A stretch of DNA of 64,000 bases. Source: Atrichornis clamosus (taxonomy: Eukaryota; Chordata; Aves; Passeriformes; Menuridae). Both the position numbers and the translations under genes were made by a program. The notes beneath the pieces were generated by a model, which ran no database searches, was not told the origin of the DNA, and saw only the letters and a list, made by a program, of their open reading frames with translations. The stretch lies in NCBI GenBank assembly GCA_013400975.1, contig WBMZ01012674.1:62001-126000 (forward strand), written 5' to 3'. Below, one piece after another: positions 13,101 through 28,100 of the stretch. Positions within the stretch are counted from its first letter, which is position 1, and each line of letters starts with the position of its first letter.

Positions 13101-16100
13101 AGCTCCTACTAAAAGTTACAGAGCAAAGAATGAAACTGAGGATAAAAAAATTTAAATTGTAGAAGGGCATGAGTCACTCATGAGATATTTTAAACCTGTT
13201 ATTACTGATCTATTTTGAGACTAAGTACTTTGCCTGTAGCTCTCACTTTTAACACCAGAGCAATACAGGTTGGTCTTTATAATTAGGACGAAAAAGCCAG
13301 ATTCCTGTTTTCAGAGAACTGATGAAAGTTTGCAAAGATCTTTTCCCATTGGAGAGATACAGTGGTAAAAAGCCATCTTACCAGTTAAATTTTACAGAAG
13401 TTTCAGGAAATACAAAGAAATACTAAGGCAGGGAACTCTGAGAAGAATACTATTCAAATCTGGTTATATCAGATTTTAAGCAATCCAATTACATTTTATT
13501 TTACAATATGATATTCCAATTTATTTTACTTGCCACCAAACTTCAATATGGGGAAATGCAATTTTTCTCTTGCCTTTTTTTTTTTAAAGCTACACAGAAT
13601 AAGATGAAAATCCATATTGAAAAACTTTCCTCCCTAAATTTCATCTTACTTGAATGGATTATTTTTTAAATGCAATCTTATTTGACAGCAGCTACAAGAC
13701 AGATTGAATTCCCCTTCTATAATCACCTACAGACATACTCAAAATTCCTGATATATCAAAGAACATTTTATGCAAATGGAGTAAAGCAAGAGGACTCATA
13801 GCTGGTAAGCAAGTGTTCCATGGTTTTGTTCTTTTTTTTTTTCTAATCATTATACCTGTTAAAAAGTACTAATATTCTGTCTAAATCTGTCTAAATTTCA
13901 GGAGAGAAAATAATTATTACAAGCACCATGAAATTTTATAACTTAATGCACTTAAGTCAGATATTGCTACTAAAGGCAATAGAATATAATGAAGATAATT
14001 CAACTTTTTACAGTAATACTGATTTTTAAGTATATAATTTGTTTGTTTCTTTACCACCTGAACGACATTTAATATTCTTCCTCATTTCTTCAATGTTCCT
14101 ATAATCTCTAGATGCTTCTGCTCCAGAGCAGCCAAGATCTACCAACACATCTCCACATATGCCAAACTTTGAGTGAGGTATTTATTTTTTTTTAAATAAA
14201 GCAATTTTTAATATGTGCAGTGCTACTAAGTTAAATTACAGGCAATTAGAACTTTAATATACACTTCCCACTGGAGATAAATCACAATAGTTCCATCTCC
14301 AGTAGCAGCTGTTTGTACAGAGTTACCTGGCTTCACATAGGCAGCTGTTCATTCTGTCAGAAAGCTAAATGAAAAAGCTAATTAAAAAGATGGCCATCTT
14401 TTCCTGCTTAGACTATACAGGAAGATTAAGGAAAGAACAGTTGATGGAACTTTGCTATATAGTCTACAAATGCTGAAAGATTTCTACAAAGTGAATTGTT
14501 TTTGCTGTTTCAAGAGGCGCAATTTCCCAAATTCTCTTGTTGTTCTACAGGGGTTATTTTATATTCCTACAGGGAAAAAAACCCCCCAAAACAAACTAAC
14601 AATTTTCCATCACTTCCCTTCCCTCTTCCATTCTTCTAAAGACACCCAGAGCAGAGTAACTCACATAAGAAATCTGGAATATTTACTCCCGTAATAATTT
14701 CAAATCTCAGCTGCTTTAAAACTGGAAGGATGCCAGCCAATTTAGACAGACTATCCAATGCATTGTAAGCAAATTAGTCTTTTCTTTAGAAGAGCTTCAA
14801 GAAACATTCAATTTATTTAATTACAGTATTCTGCTTTGTAAGCTAATAACGAATGGGTTTGGATACATAGTAGCACTGAAATTTTGCTCTAATTTAAGCA
14901 ACAGAAATCAATTAGTTGGAATTGAAGTAGTAAATCTTTCACTTGATCCATCTTTCTACATAAAAGCCTCCGGATTTTAATGCATCCTTTGGTGGCTTTA
15001 TCTGTTATCTTTTGGTTTATCTGCATACTGGGATGTGCACAGTTTTGTTTCAGATGCTCTGTTGAGGCTTTACAGCAGCACAGGCAGCCATTGCAGAGAT
15101 TCTGCTTTGGGATTTACTCCAACCTCCATTTCCTGGAAAACACAGCTCAGTGTTTCACACAAAAGAGAGCACTAACATTTCATTTTGATAGGGAAGATAG
15201 TGAGTGCTAGTGAGACAATGTATGTAGGTAGCCACAGTATAGGACAAAATGTTGGTTTATTTTTGGCCTGGTAGTAACTGGCGATATATTAAATAATCAG
15301 AGCATAAAGCTAACAGCAACTGCAGCATTACCTTCCAGAATAGGCACCAAAAACTGCCAAGAAATTAATCTTCCTTATACTATAAAACATAAGTTTAGAT
15401 CAACAAAAGGCAGACTTATCTACCCTTTTGTACATGTCCTTGATAAAATTTATGCTGCTCTTTCACACCATTACATTTAATATGACTCTTCTGAGGTCTT
15501 CTGCAAGACTTCTTCAAAGGAAGGTAAGTTCCCATGCTGTTCAGTACCTCTCTAATATCCATGTTTTGAACTACCAGCAAAATCTAGCCAAGGCAACACG
15601 GTCTGTGATAATATCAACATGAACTTGACAGATGATATTTTACCCTCTTTGTTTAAATATGTCCATCACATTTTTTGTTCCTTTTTCTGGCTTGATGTTA
15701 AGTTCAAGAACACCTTCAACAACACATTATGACAAACAGAAGTCATTGATGAATACAAATTAATGCCAAAAATAAAGAAATATTTTATTGTAATTAAAGC
15801 AATTAACTAGTATTTAGGTTTTTATGAGCTACTTTCATTAACAGAAGAAACCAGTAACAAGATATCATACTCTCTGTTGTAAGAGGATTTCCAAGTACAG
15901 ACAAATGTCCTAGCTTCAGACCTCAGACAGCTATTTCACATCAGAGATCCAAAGTGTCTCTCTAGACAGCAGAGAGTTCCATGGCTTTCCCTCCAGTCCA
16001 TCTTGCACAGATGCCAAAGGCCGTGCTTTCAGACTCTTTTTGCCTCATCAGCTAATTGACTATTTCCCACCGGCAGCACAGTACCATAGAATTGTTTTGG

Positions 16101-19100
16101 TTCCAAAAGACCTTTCAGACCATCAAGTCCAACCACTAACCCAGCACTGCCAAGTCCACTGCTTAACTATGTCCCCAAGTGCCACATCTACACATCTTTT
16201 AAATACCTCCAGAGATGGTGGCTCAGCCACTGCCCCGAGCAGCATGTTCCAGTGCTTGGCCAACCTTTTAGTGAAGGAAGTTTTCCTAATATCCAATCTA
16301 AACCTCCCCTGACAAAACCTGGGCCATTTCCTCTTGTCCTATCACTTGTTACTTGGGAGAAAAGCCTGACCCCCACCTGGCTACAACCTCCTGTCAGGGA
16401 GTTGCAGAGTGATAAGGTATTCCCTCAGACTCCTTTTTCCAGGCTCAACACCCCCAGCTCCCTCAGCCACTCAAAACTTGTACTTGGTCACCCTATTGCT
16501 GATCCAGCCCAGGTGCCACAGGCCTTCTTGGCCACCTGGGCACACACTGGCTCTTGTTCAGCTGCTGTCAATCAGCAGCCCCAGGTCCTTTTCCACCGGG
16601 CAGTTTTTCAGCCACTCTGTCCCCAGCCTGTAGCACTGCAGGGGGTGGATGTGACCCGAGGGCAGGACCTGGCATTTGGTCTCGTTGAACCTCAGACCAT
16701 TGGCCTTGTTCCATTGATCCAGCCTGTTCAGATCCCTCTGTGGAGCCTTCCTGCCCTCCAGCAGATCAACACTCCCATCCAACTTATCATCACCTGCAAA
16801 CTGCCTGAGCATGCAGCTCTTGATGCTCCACTTTCTAAAAGTAATAGGATTTTTCTATGTATGAAGTTTGGGAGTGGCTCCTAGTTTAACCTAGCCTACT
16901 ACAGAGTAATACCAGAATTCACCGTGAAAAGGCAACTTGGGTATCTAGCAATTTTAATTCTTTATTGCCCCAGCCTAGCAGCAACAACTCTTAATAAATA
17001 AAAGAGGAATCCCCATTCACAGAGGGCAGAATGAAGGAGACATCATCATGAATTACTGCCACCTTCACTTTGCCTTCCTCTGCTGCAGTGAAAGCATCCT
17101 GCATCCCCAACATACTCAGTGCTGAGCTGGCATGGAGCCAGCTTTCTTCCCTATGGTTCTCTACTGCAAATTAACTCTCTGACCTGCAGTGCACAGCATT
17201 TTCATTCCACTCTGTCCACAGCCTTAGATAACAGGCAGTTTCTCAGAATGACCTGTTTGATCCATATGAGCAAGTGGAAATACATGAAAAAACTTGTTAA
17301 CACAGGAAACTACAATTTAAGACTACAGTACTAAACACTGTTAGGATCTTTTTTCCAAGGAAAAAATATCTTACAATATTAATCACTTCCTACATAAGAT
17401 CAAATATGAAATGTAGAAAGGAAATACAATTCCTGTTAGTTGATGGAGTTGTACTGATGGCCCAACTTACAGTCAAGCATTTTATATTTTCTAGCCATTA
17501 TGCTAATTATTCTGTAGTGACCAGAAGTTTCCTAACAATGATGAAGAAAAGCTGTTAAAAACTCAATATTTAAAGACACAATTAATTATTTTATTTACTG
17601 ATTAGAAATGTTTGACTCTGTACATTTCTCTTCTGTTGGAAGATGTCAGGCAGCAGAGAGAAGACATCTGTTAGAGCAAGGCAACTCACGCAAGTAATCA
17701 TTACAAGGAGTAATGAAATGACAAATGTTGCCATCAGTTATAAAACAACTGAACTGGAGATATAACTAGAGGAAAACCACCCAAATTTACAAGCTCTATT
17801 ACAATAGGAAAAAAATAAAGTAGAAATGTGCATTGTCTCAGATTTAAGCTTAATCTTGACATCATCACTTTAAAATGGATTTTCTCAGTTTCCCTTTCTT
17901 TTCCAGACTGGCATCATCTCTATCTAAATTAAATTGGAAGACAATGTACAAAAGAAAATAATATTCTGAGAATAAGGCTTAGCTCAGAGAAGTACCTAAA
18001 CCTGGCACAAACTTCTGACTTTCCTAGATGTGAATCAAGTCTCTTAAATTTAGGTTTTATGAGAACTTTTCTAGAGTTCACCAGCTCTGTTACAGTTTTT
18101 AAAAGCCTCAGAAACAGATACAATTCAGAAAAGAACCAAGATTCCCTCCTCATCACAGATCAATGAGTAATGCCCAGTCATTCCACTACAACTGAATAGG
18201 CTGGAGAGAGTCTGCTTTTGATTCTTACTTCTTACCTCTGTTGTTAAGAAGTGTCTTTGTCTACTATAGTTTCTAAACTTTGTGAACGTAAAGGTTTCTT
18301 TCAGTCAAACTCTTCCCTTGATCTCAATAATTACCCTGCTGTCTCCTTCACTGACCTCTACTAACGTAACAAATATGTCTCCAGGGTTGCAAATTAAGCA
18401 GGCAAGAAAGACTTGGCCAGTACTTTAGCTAAAAGTACTCTTGGTTCAATCCACACTGTTTAACCTCTATATCAATTAACAAAATAACATCAGGAATAGA
18501 TTCTTGCCAACTTCTAACCAATCATTAGGTTTCAGAACCCAGCAGGGAGTTTCTTTCAGTTTTGGCTAATTTGTCTCTTTTAATGAGATCTATTTCTGCC
18601 TAATTCTACAAGAAAATGTTCTTCAATGGTCAGATGCAATCAAACATGAAAACATCACACCTCTGAACTGCCTCATTGTTCACAGTGATTATAGTATATA
18701 CTCCCAGTTTGCTCCTGTCAAGAATGTTAATGATACAATTAGTATTTCTTAGATAACTCACTGCCAATCCACTGCAGCACTGCCCTCTGAGCTCTTTAAC
18801 AGCTCTTCACAGACACCTTCTTCATCAGGGGCTGCTCACTGATGCTTTCTCTGTAAACATTGCTTCTCTTCATCATGGATACAGCAGAGAAGATAAAGCA
18901 GAAAATGAAAGGGTGTATTTTCCTTCCCCTAGAGACTCCGTGTTCTCCTACCATTTCAATTTATCAGATTAATGGGAGACACCTTTAGGTAAGTTTCTTT
19001 TACACCTGAAACAGAAAGCCACTTTCCATCACAGACTGGCGTCAGGCCATTCTGCAGCATCAGCAATTGGCAGCAAGGCCAACTCCAGAAGTCAGCCCCT

Positions 19101-22100
19101 TATGTCACCTTCTCTGCAGCCTCTGTCCCCACCTCTGGACTGTCACAGGGTCTCACCAGCACTCCCAGTGCTCTTGTACGGGGGCACATGTGAAGGGTTT
19201 CAGTGCACTGATCCACAGTAACCCGGGTCACAGCTCAGGCTCACAGAATGACTGTGCAAATACACACATCAGTACAGCTAAAGGGTTTCCTAGTGTAAAG
19301 CTGACCACAGCTTATTTAAACTGGCCTTGGATAAGGAACTATAAACCCACTGCTCTCTCAAAGCTGTACTCTGAGGGGTACCATGCTTAAGTGCAGGAAT
19401 AGGAACAAGGATAGTATAAATTAGTAATGGAAAACTTTTAAACTGACACTGCCAATGGACCATGAAATAATGCCTAAGGAACTATGTATGATAACACAGA
19501 AATACATATTTGAACAGGGTTATTTTTTATACAAAATCGAAGTTTATTTATCTTGTTTGCCCACACTCAACTACGTATCCAAGCAATAAAGTTAACATAT
19601 TTACTGAAACTAAAATGTTTATAACATTTCTACCAAGTGCCCAAGGGCTTGCTTGAATCAAAGACTGGGCAATTCTCATGCACAGTTGCTAAAGCTATCA
19701 TAGGACTCTGACCAAAACCACTCAAATTTACATAAATATTTCCTTCTGAAATCACTCTATGCATTTCCGTTAATACAGTTACAAAACTCAGTGGTAATCC
19801 ACAGCACTGGTATATTTAAAAGCCTTTATCTGCAAGGAAAGAAATAACACACTTAGCATTAAAAACTAATGAAAAATCTTATTTCACTGATTACAGAATT
19901 AATTGAGTTATGCTGAAGTTGTGCAGCTGTAGACAAAAGACAAAGAAAGGCCAATGTGAAATTATACCACAAATAGAGAGTTATATCCAAGAACAGTTCA
20001 ACTCAAAACAGCAGAGCCCAAACCTTTGGAGACTTTTATTCTAAGAGTGTTCAAGCATCAAATCATTTCTGCTCTCTGCATATTTTAAATGAATGGTTTA
20101 AGGTTCTCCTAAAAATTTCCATCAAGAAAATGCTGCTTTCCTTGTTGAGGAATCCTCTCAATTTTCTTTTCTCAATTATAAAATATATTTGCATTGCAAA
20201 ATAAGCCAGACAACTACAAATGTATTAATTAGATCTACTGAGAAAACTCTTCACATTCCAGCTACAGGGTTAAATTCTTTTACAGTCAAATTTGCAAAAT
20301 CCCTATGGAGAACAATAGTACAAATAAACAAGGCTGACACTGAGGCCACGGGTTTGTACGAACGTGTGAAAATGAAAAATAATTTTTAATACCAGTTATC
20401 ACGTAAGTCAAAAGTAGACATGACTCTGAAAGTCTGCTAGAATTCATCTGTTTGTCTGCAAAAGACCTAACCAGAAAAAAACCCTGAAGAAAAATACGCC
20501 TAAAAAGACCTTCTCAGTATCAGAACAATTCTAAAGCAAAAATTACAAGAGCTTACGTCACAAAAGCAGTTTGCCTCAGTTGCACAAATCAATTCAACAA
20601 GCTTTGCAGCCTAAAGATGATCATCATTTAACACCTTTACATGAACTATTACACTGATTATAAGCACTATGTAAGTGGAACAGCAATAACTTCAACAGTA
20701 GTTACAGATACCCCAGGGCAATTGAGAAATCAAAGAATACAAATATCTGTTGCTTGGTATTTGCGTAAGTAATCTTCAGGCACAGAAACCTTGAGACCTC
20801 TAGAGAACTGAAAATGTATTCACAGGGCAAACCTAAGAATTTAAATTGTGTACATCACATGTTAGTATCAAGAGCACTACATCTTCTGAATTAAATTCTG
20901 GGCTTTTTTCAAAAATATGGAACAAGGAACAGTATCAGCATATAAGAAGTAGTTTGCTTTATTTGCTTCACAGTGTGAAGAACCCTGTACTTGGGGTAAT
21001 GCTGCTGCTGTTCACCTCAATATTACCTTTACAAGTGTTGAAAAAACAGCACTATTCTGAAAAACATGGAACTCCAGCAAGCAAGAGTAGGTGGTACAAG
21101 CAAAAAGGTAAGCTTTCTTTACCAACAGCACATTTTTTGCGTAATTCATGTCACACAAGTACGTATTTCCCAAAGCCTTTAAAATGGGAAGTTTTTATGT
21201 GTGCAAGTAGTGCAAAAGCATGCAGTAGCAAAGCCTACCATCTCAAGCCTGCTCTCCAACATCAAATTCATCCTTATCACAAACTGTTCACATATCAATC
21301 ATTTCAAACTTTGAAACACTAGCCTGCTAATACATGTAATACTTTCAAAAATGAATTATTTTTTAAATTACTGTCCTAAAGTCTGCATTATTGTTCACCG
21401 AGAACACTGTGCAGCAATAAGCTAACACAGATTCTTTCCGAAGAGTAAGCTGGAGGCAGAAGACAGCCAGTGCATCTTTACTCCAAAAGCAACTTGGAGT
21501 TATGACGTAACTATTTATGCTTCTCATTCTCTCTGGCTAACTATAAAGTTACAATGACTGAACAAGCAACTCTAATGGGTAACAATTTATTTTCTTCCCA
21601 TCACCTTGAACTCCAGCCATTCAACTAGTAGTTTATTGTTAAATTATATACAAATAGTAACAATAGGACAGTGTGAAATGGTGATCTCAAACTCCAAAAT
21701 ATTTTGTAATCCTTCTAATATGTAGAAGTCCTTGTTTAATATATGCAAATAAACATCTAAAGCCTTTCATCTAAAGGTGCAGCATGAGGATCCAGTAAGA
21801 GGAGCTGGAAGCCTCGGCCCAGACCCAGAGATTTCACATCAGTGGCAGAAGCAAAACCGGGTGGGATGAGTCCTGTGACTGGACTGCCCTTTTGGATGGT
21901 TCCAGGCTCCCCAGGAGGAATGGGCAGGGCAGGTGAGGTAGGGGGTGGCACCGTATGGAATGGAGGAGCGGGAATGTATGGAGCTTGCAGCTGGCAGCGG
22001 CACAGTTGAGAGACTCTGGGTAAGGACTAAGGGACAAACAAATGAAGAGGACATTGTCCTGGGAGGAAGAGACTGAGGGGAGACCTCACTGCAGTTACAA

Positions 22101-25100
22101 CTTCCTCATGAGGGGAAGAGGAGGGGCAGACACTGATCTCTGGGGCACATGGTGTGACTCTTGGGGATGGTGCTGTGCAGGGCCAAGCGCTGAACTTGAT
22201 GATCCTTGTGGGTTCCTTCCAACTCAGCATATTCCATTCTAGGATTTTGTTTAATGAAAACTTACTTATGACAACCTGACAACCAGGTTGCACAATATTC
22301 CACAAAACATTCTTCACAATAATCCATTATTATGAAATGAATTATTTCATATTAAAAAAACAGCCTTTAACTTTCAAGTATGTTAAGGTCACAATGAAAA
22401 TTAAATTCCACTGCTAAGAACTGTCTTGAAAAAATTAATAACTTGCCTTCTTGTCTTTCTTATCATACTTCCCCAGCATTAAGGAAAAAATAAATAAATG
22501 AAAGGGATTTTCCCATATGATTAAGTGAAAAAGCTTCTAACAGAAGAAAACAGACTTAATCCCCAAGCACAGAAACATCACAAAATAAATAATTTGCAAG
22601 TATTGTTAATCTTGCTAATGTGGTACTACCATGTGCATATGGAGTAAAGAAGGAGAACTGCAGCATATATAAGTTATGAGACTACATAAGCAATTCAGCG
22701 ATGGATACTAGAATCTATCCTTTGCAACAGTAAAAAAAAAATATTAAAATTTAGCAAATCACACTATAGCAGAGCTGACAGCAATCCTCTGATGGCACTG
22801 TTGAAGAATGTGGAAGAACTATAAAGTCCCTAATAGTCAGGCACGTCACATTACATTAAGTCCTACATAACTGGATCTGGTATAGTCTCTTACTTCACAA
22901 ATGCTGAGAAAAGTCAGGCTTAAAATGACCTGGCTCTGTTGTCCTCATTTAGCCTTCAAATGCTCTGGGAATTACAGCACTGTGTCTCAGGTCCACTATG
23001 TCAATATTCAACCAAGGTATCAACACATCAGTTGTTTGTAATATAAAAAGTATGATCTAGGGCAAATAATCATGCATTAAGAAATGAAACATCTTTTTAT
23101 CTTTTGAAATAGAATGTTAGAAGACTTCAATACCTCAGAAATTAAGAGCCTCCTATAGCTGGGTTCTGTTTCACAAAGAAGAAAATGTTGTATTTTTTAG
23201 TTTGAATAAAACTTGTGACCAAAAAGAGAAACTGTTCTAATTGAAGTTCAGATAAAATATTAATCTTGCTCTCCTGTTATCACCTCATGTTTCATATGGA
23301 TGACTTCCACCAAAGACAGTAGTTTTCCACACGAGTTTGCATGCAATGCATGTGGTCATCACAAGCAGATGGTAGAGTATAACCTTGCATCTGAGTCTCT
23401 TTGGTAACAACCTATGGCTACCCCAGCATGCACCATTTAACATAATATAATCACATCCCTTTTTTCACCGATAAAAAATTAATTGTGTTTTGTATACAAA
23501 GATAAGTTCCCTTTTCATTATTTAGCAACTTGTCAATCTAGATTCAGTTTCACCCTTGTGCATTATTGATTACCACCTGTGTTGTCATTTCACGCTACAT
23601 CAACTTTTATTTATTTTTAAATATATGTAATAAGACAACTCAAATGTCACACTCTTGAAGAGCCTTTCCATTTCCCACTACACAGAGATCCACGCATGCT
23701 CTATGACAGAATTCACTCAGCTCAGTTTCTCTTCCGTTCTGGAAATGTTACTAAGCATTTAGCAAAACCTGCAACAACTTCAGGCTTGTGTGTAGTGCTG
23801 TTGTGTTGGGAGTTTTTTTTGTTTGAGTTTACATTTTTGCTGGTCTGGTGGTTTTTTGGTTTGAGTTTGTTGGAGGTGTTTTGTGGGTTTTTTTTAAATT
23901 AAATAAAAAAACAGTATAGAAGTCTGCAAACATAGATGGTGCAAGCTGATGTGAAAGACAACTGTACTGCTTTCCCTGTATCAGACTAAAATGGGTAACC
24001 ACCTCCTAAAGCGACCCATTATCAAACATCACTGCTTCAATAAGACACTAAACAGTATCAGATTAAGAGCTACCCTCCCTTTTAGACTTGTCTTATCCAT
24101 CTCCATCTTCAGAAAGCAAATAATTTTCTAAGCTTTGAAATATGCTCTCTGCGTATCTTAAAAGATGAAGGGTTCTGGGGGTTTTTTTGCATTAAAATTT
24201 TTACTTTAATTCAACAAGGCCAAGTGCAAGGTCCTGCCCCATGCTGGGGAAATCCTCAATACCAATACTGACTGGGCGATGGGTGAATTGAGAGCAGCCC
24301 TACAGAGTAGGATCTGGGGGTACTGGTAGATGAAAACTGAATGAGGCAGCCAAATGTATCCTGGGCTGCCTCCAGAGAAGTGCGGCCAGCAGGTCAAGGG
24401 AGGTGACTGTCACCCTCTACTCCACTCTCCTGAGACACCACCTGCAGCACTGCATCCAGCTCTAGGGTCCTCAGTCTCCAGTCTGTCCATACATCCAGGG
24501 TTGCCTCATCCCAGGTGCAGAATAGAGTGCTCTCCCTTGTCGAACTTCACATGCTTGGTGACTGCCCAGCCCTCTCATTTGTCGAGGTCTCTCTGCAGGG
24601 CCTCCCTGCCTTGGAGAGAGTCAACAGCTCCTCCCAGTTTGGTACCATCTGCAGACTTGCTCAGCGTCCCTTCCAGTCCTGTGTCTGAGTCATTACTGAA
24701 GGTGTTAAAGAGCACAGGGATGAGGATGGAGCTCTGGAAAACCCCATTAGTGACAGGTCACCAGTCTGATGTCACCCCCTTCATTATAGCCCTTTGTGCC
24801 CCCCCTGTGAGCCAGTTGCTCACCCATCACATGATGTGTTTATCCAGCTGTGTGCTGGACATTTTGTCCTGAAGAACACTATGAGAGTATCTAAAGCTTT
24901 ACTGAAATCCAAAAAGATTACATCAACTGGCTTCCCTCGATCAGCTAGGTGAGTTGTCATAGAAGGAAATCACGTTGGATAAGCAGGACTTTCCTCTCAT
25001 GAAGCCATGGTTAGATTGTTACTAGGAAAAATTATTTACTGGGAGGGCGCTGAGACACTGGCACAGGTTGCCCAGGGAAGCTGCGGCTGCCCCATCCCTG

Positions 25101-28100
25101 GAAGTGCTCAAGGCCAGGTTGGATGGGGCTTTGAGCAACCACGTCTAGTGAAAGGTGTGAAAGGCGTCCCTGCCCAGAGGCAGAGGGATTGGAACTGGGT
25201 CATCTTTAAGGTTTCTTCCAACACAAACCATCCTATGACTATGATTTTACCACGTCACCCTGTGCCAAAGCAGATTCCCCAGGTATGCTCCAGCAGGATT
25301 TTTCCTTTACTCCTTGTTTCCCATATTCAATTGATACCCTCTTTGCACACCCCTTCAGCCTGTAACACATTCCTTTACAGTAAGGGCAAAGCTTTGTTTC
25401 CATTGACACTTATATCTCAACTTATTTCACAGTAATGCTTTCAGTTGTAAAATCCAGCTTGCAGAAATATGGAGGTAAGTCTGGTTGAAATACAGCATTT
25501 TTTGTAATATTCACCATGTATTTTTTGTTGCTACAGAAATCAAGACAGAACAAGTGATAACAACAGACTACTGAGACATAGCTTTCCCTATCCAGCAGGT
25601 AGTCCACTAAAGGCTACATTTTAAAGCCCAATGTTGCAGTAAACTGAAGCTGCTAATAGCTGACTTGGAAATGCTGGGCTGCCAATTGCTGTAACTCAGG
25701 AACAACTTCCCAAGCAGGCAGATAGCAGGAAAGGGGCAAAAAGGCAGTGTAATACACTACCAGTCAATGCATCATCCATCACTTCTACCAGTGAGCCAGA
25801 AACAGTCATGTCTACAAATACTATAAATTCCCCCTTTTACTGCTCTGGGGTGCAGTGCAATGGGCAGCACAGCTGGGCAAGTCTATGGTTTGCTTCAGGT
25901 CAGTGCCCTGACGGGGCAAGTTCCTTCCGCGTGCACTTCAGCAGATCAAGTGACACACTGCTGAGATACAATCTGCAGGAATAATGTTGAGAAAACCGTG
26001 CTGGAACTGACTCATACGCTATTCTGAGGCCTCACTACTGTACACAGAGAAATAATTCTCAGAAACAGCAAGGACTATGATCCTGAAAACATTCTCACAA
26101 TGTGAAGTGACTTATGCACAGGTTCATTACCTGCCACGTCCTAACAAATCTCTGGGTTAGAAGCAAAGGGGTTTCTTTACTCTTTACTCTTAAGCAAAAC
26201 CAGTGAAGTTCTGTAATACTTAAGAATAAGCTTAACTCCTCTTAAATAGCTGAGAAACTGTTTTAAACCAGTTTATCAATTCAACTAACAAAATATTAAT
26301 CAATGTGAAAAAAGCAACTATCAAAGCAAATTAATATAGAGAATGATCACGAGTGCATAAGTGAATAATTCAAAAGTGTACATGAGTTACCATCACTTCT
26401 TATGAAATTCAATACTGTGTGATGTTGTGAGTAGCACAGGAAAGGACACCTTGTAATACCACTAATGATTTGTGCTGCAGGGAAAAAAAAACCCCTTAAA
26501 TGAACCAGCACTGCATATTACTCAAGATTCACTAATGCAGAGATGTTTTTCTTAAGGAAAAAAAAAGTACTTTCCTTCTACAACCATCAATTCATATTCA
26601 ATAAACCCAAGTATGACATTCTACCTACCCTTTCGTTCAGTTAAGAAAAACTCAGCTTTTCATCATGCATCTCAGCACACTTTAGGTATTGTTAATCTTA
26701 ACAGAAACCAGTAGAGAAGTGTTTTATTCTGTTGAATAGGTATTACCCACACAATAAATGCAAGATGCTGTATTGATAGATATGTAATATTCTCACAATA
26801 TTTTACCCCTGACAAGCAAACACCAAAGCAAAATGAGGAATGGCATTTTTATAATAGGCTACCATAACTGGAAAACGGTGTTACATCACATTATTGTGAA
26901 AATGAAAAAGCTTTGAAAACCATTATCTTACTCATCTTAGCATTCTTACTCATGCATATGAGCTACTAAGCATCCTGCTGTACACTCAACCCACAGCATT
27001 TGAAAACGAAGATGTTCAGAAATTTTTAAAAGTTAATTTACTGTAAAAAGTGTGATTCTTATCAGCAGATAGTATGACAAAACAGTGGAAGACAACACTC
27101 AGAGATGCAGTTCTTTACTAAGGAAGCATCAACAGTCTCGAAGACTGCAGTTCTCTGCATATCCATGGGAATACCACAAGGCACCATACTTTCAACTTGC
27201 CTTGGCTATTACTGCCAGTTTTGCTAAGATAGAAAACATTAGGTAATGTTCACTGTAAAGTATTACATTCCTTAGGCAAAGACCTTCTGGTTTGTCTGAG
27301 TCTGTTCACACACTACAATAAACCTGGAGGTCTCTAACAATACTATCATAACTTCAAAGTAGAGACAACAATATAAAACTTGTCTCTTCAGATATGGTTA
27401 AGATCCAACATAATATCCAACTTATCTCCAAAAAGAATCACGGTTTTTAAGACTTGTTAGCATTAAAAAACCAACCAACCAAACAAAAAAACACACCAAA
27501 TTAAAGGCACGTGCTTTCTCTAGTTGATAAAAATAAAATTACAAAGCATAATCTGTTAATCAAGCAGACACTATCAGTAAATTATCTGAAAATAAGCAAC
27601 CCAGGAACAATGAATTAATTTAAAAACCAGATGCAAAGACAGAAGGACGGGGAATTTAAGAAATATTTGTCCCTAGAAAACACTGAAATATGACAGAAAT
27701 GCTATGCCTCTGTAAATTTCATGGAGGTAAAAAATGGAAATAATCTGGAAATCTTAAAAAGAAGGTTTCCATGGAAAAAATAAGTACAAAATAGGAAAAA
27801 AAAAGCATGCAAATACTGGCAGATTGCTTAAGTATGTTCTGTGGTCTCAAAATGCTTTTCAAAAGCGTTGCTTGAAGAGTTAGAAAGTGCACATTTCTAA
27901 ATATAAGGTCTCAGAATTGCATGACTGTTGTTGTAGATATCAGAGGTATTGCACAATGCAGCTGCTACCCCACTGTCACATACACAACTTTCTACCACAA
28001 CCACTCTGACCCCAGGGCTGGCTGTTGGTTCTCCATCATTCTCAAACCCCACCATACCTTAGGCTAAAACCAATTTTTCCTCCTACCTTCCTCCTACCAT

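Noticed and set aside
16252..16884. A 210-codon plus-strand open frame, the longest in the window
   Set aside because: It is exactly antisense to the CR1 copy at 16083-16835; reverse-complement CR1 is GC-rich and poor in stops. The minus strand carries the real ORF2 remnant.
20846..21322. A 158-codon plus-strand open frame in intron 2
   Set aside because: No similarity to a known family, no domain or signal, low-complexity composition; less striking than the 42.9-kb frame and most simply chance.
24354..24872. A 172-codon plus-strand open frame
   Set aside because: It spans the junction of two CR1 fragments in opposite orientation, so it is a chance frame through repeat sequence.
25007..25435. 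A 142-codon plus-strand open frame
   Set aside because: The first half is the CR1 3' terminus and the rest is intronic; it has no conserved protein features.
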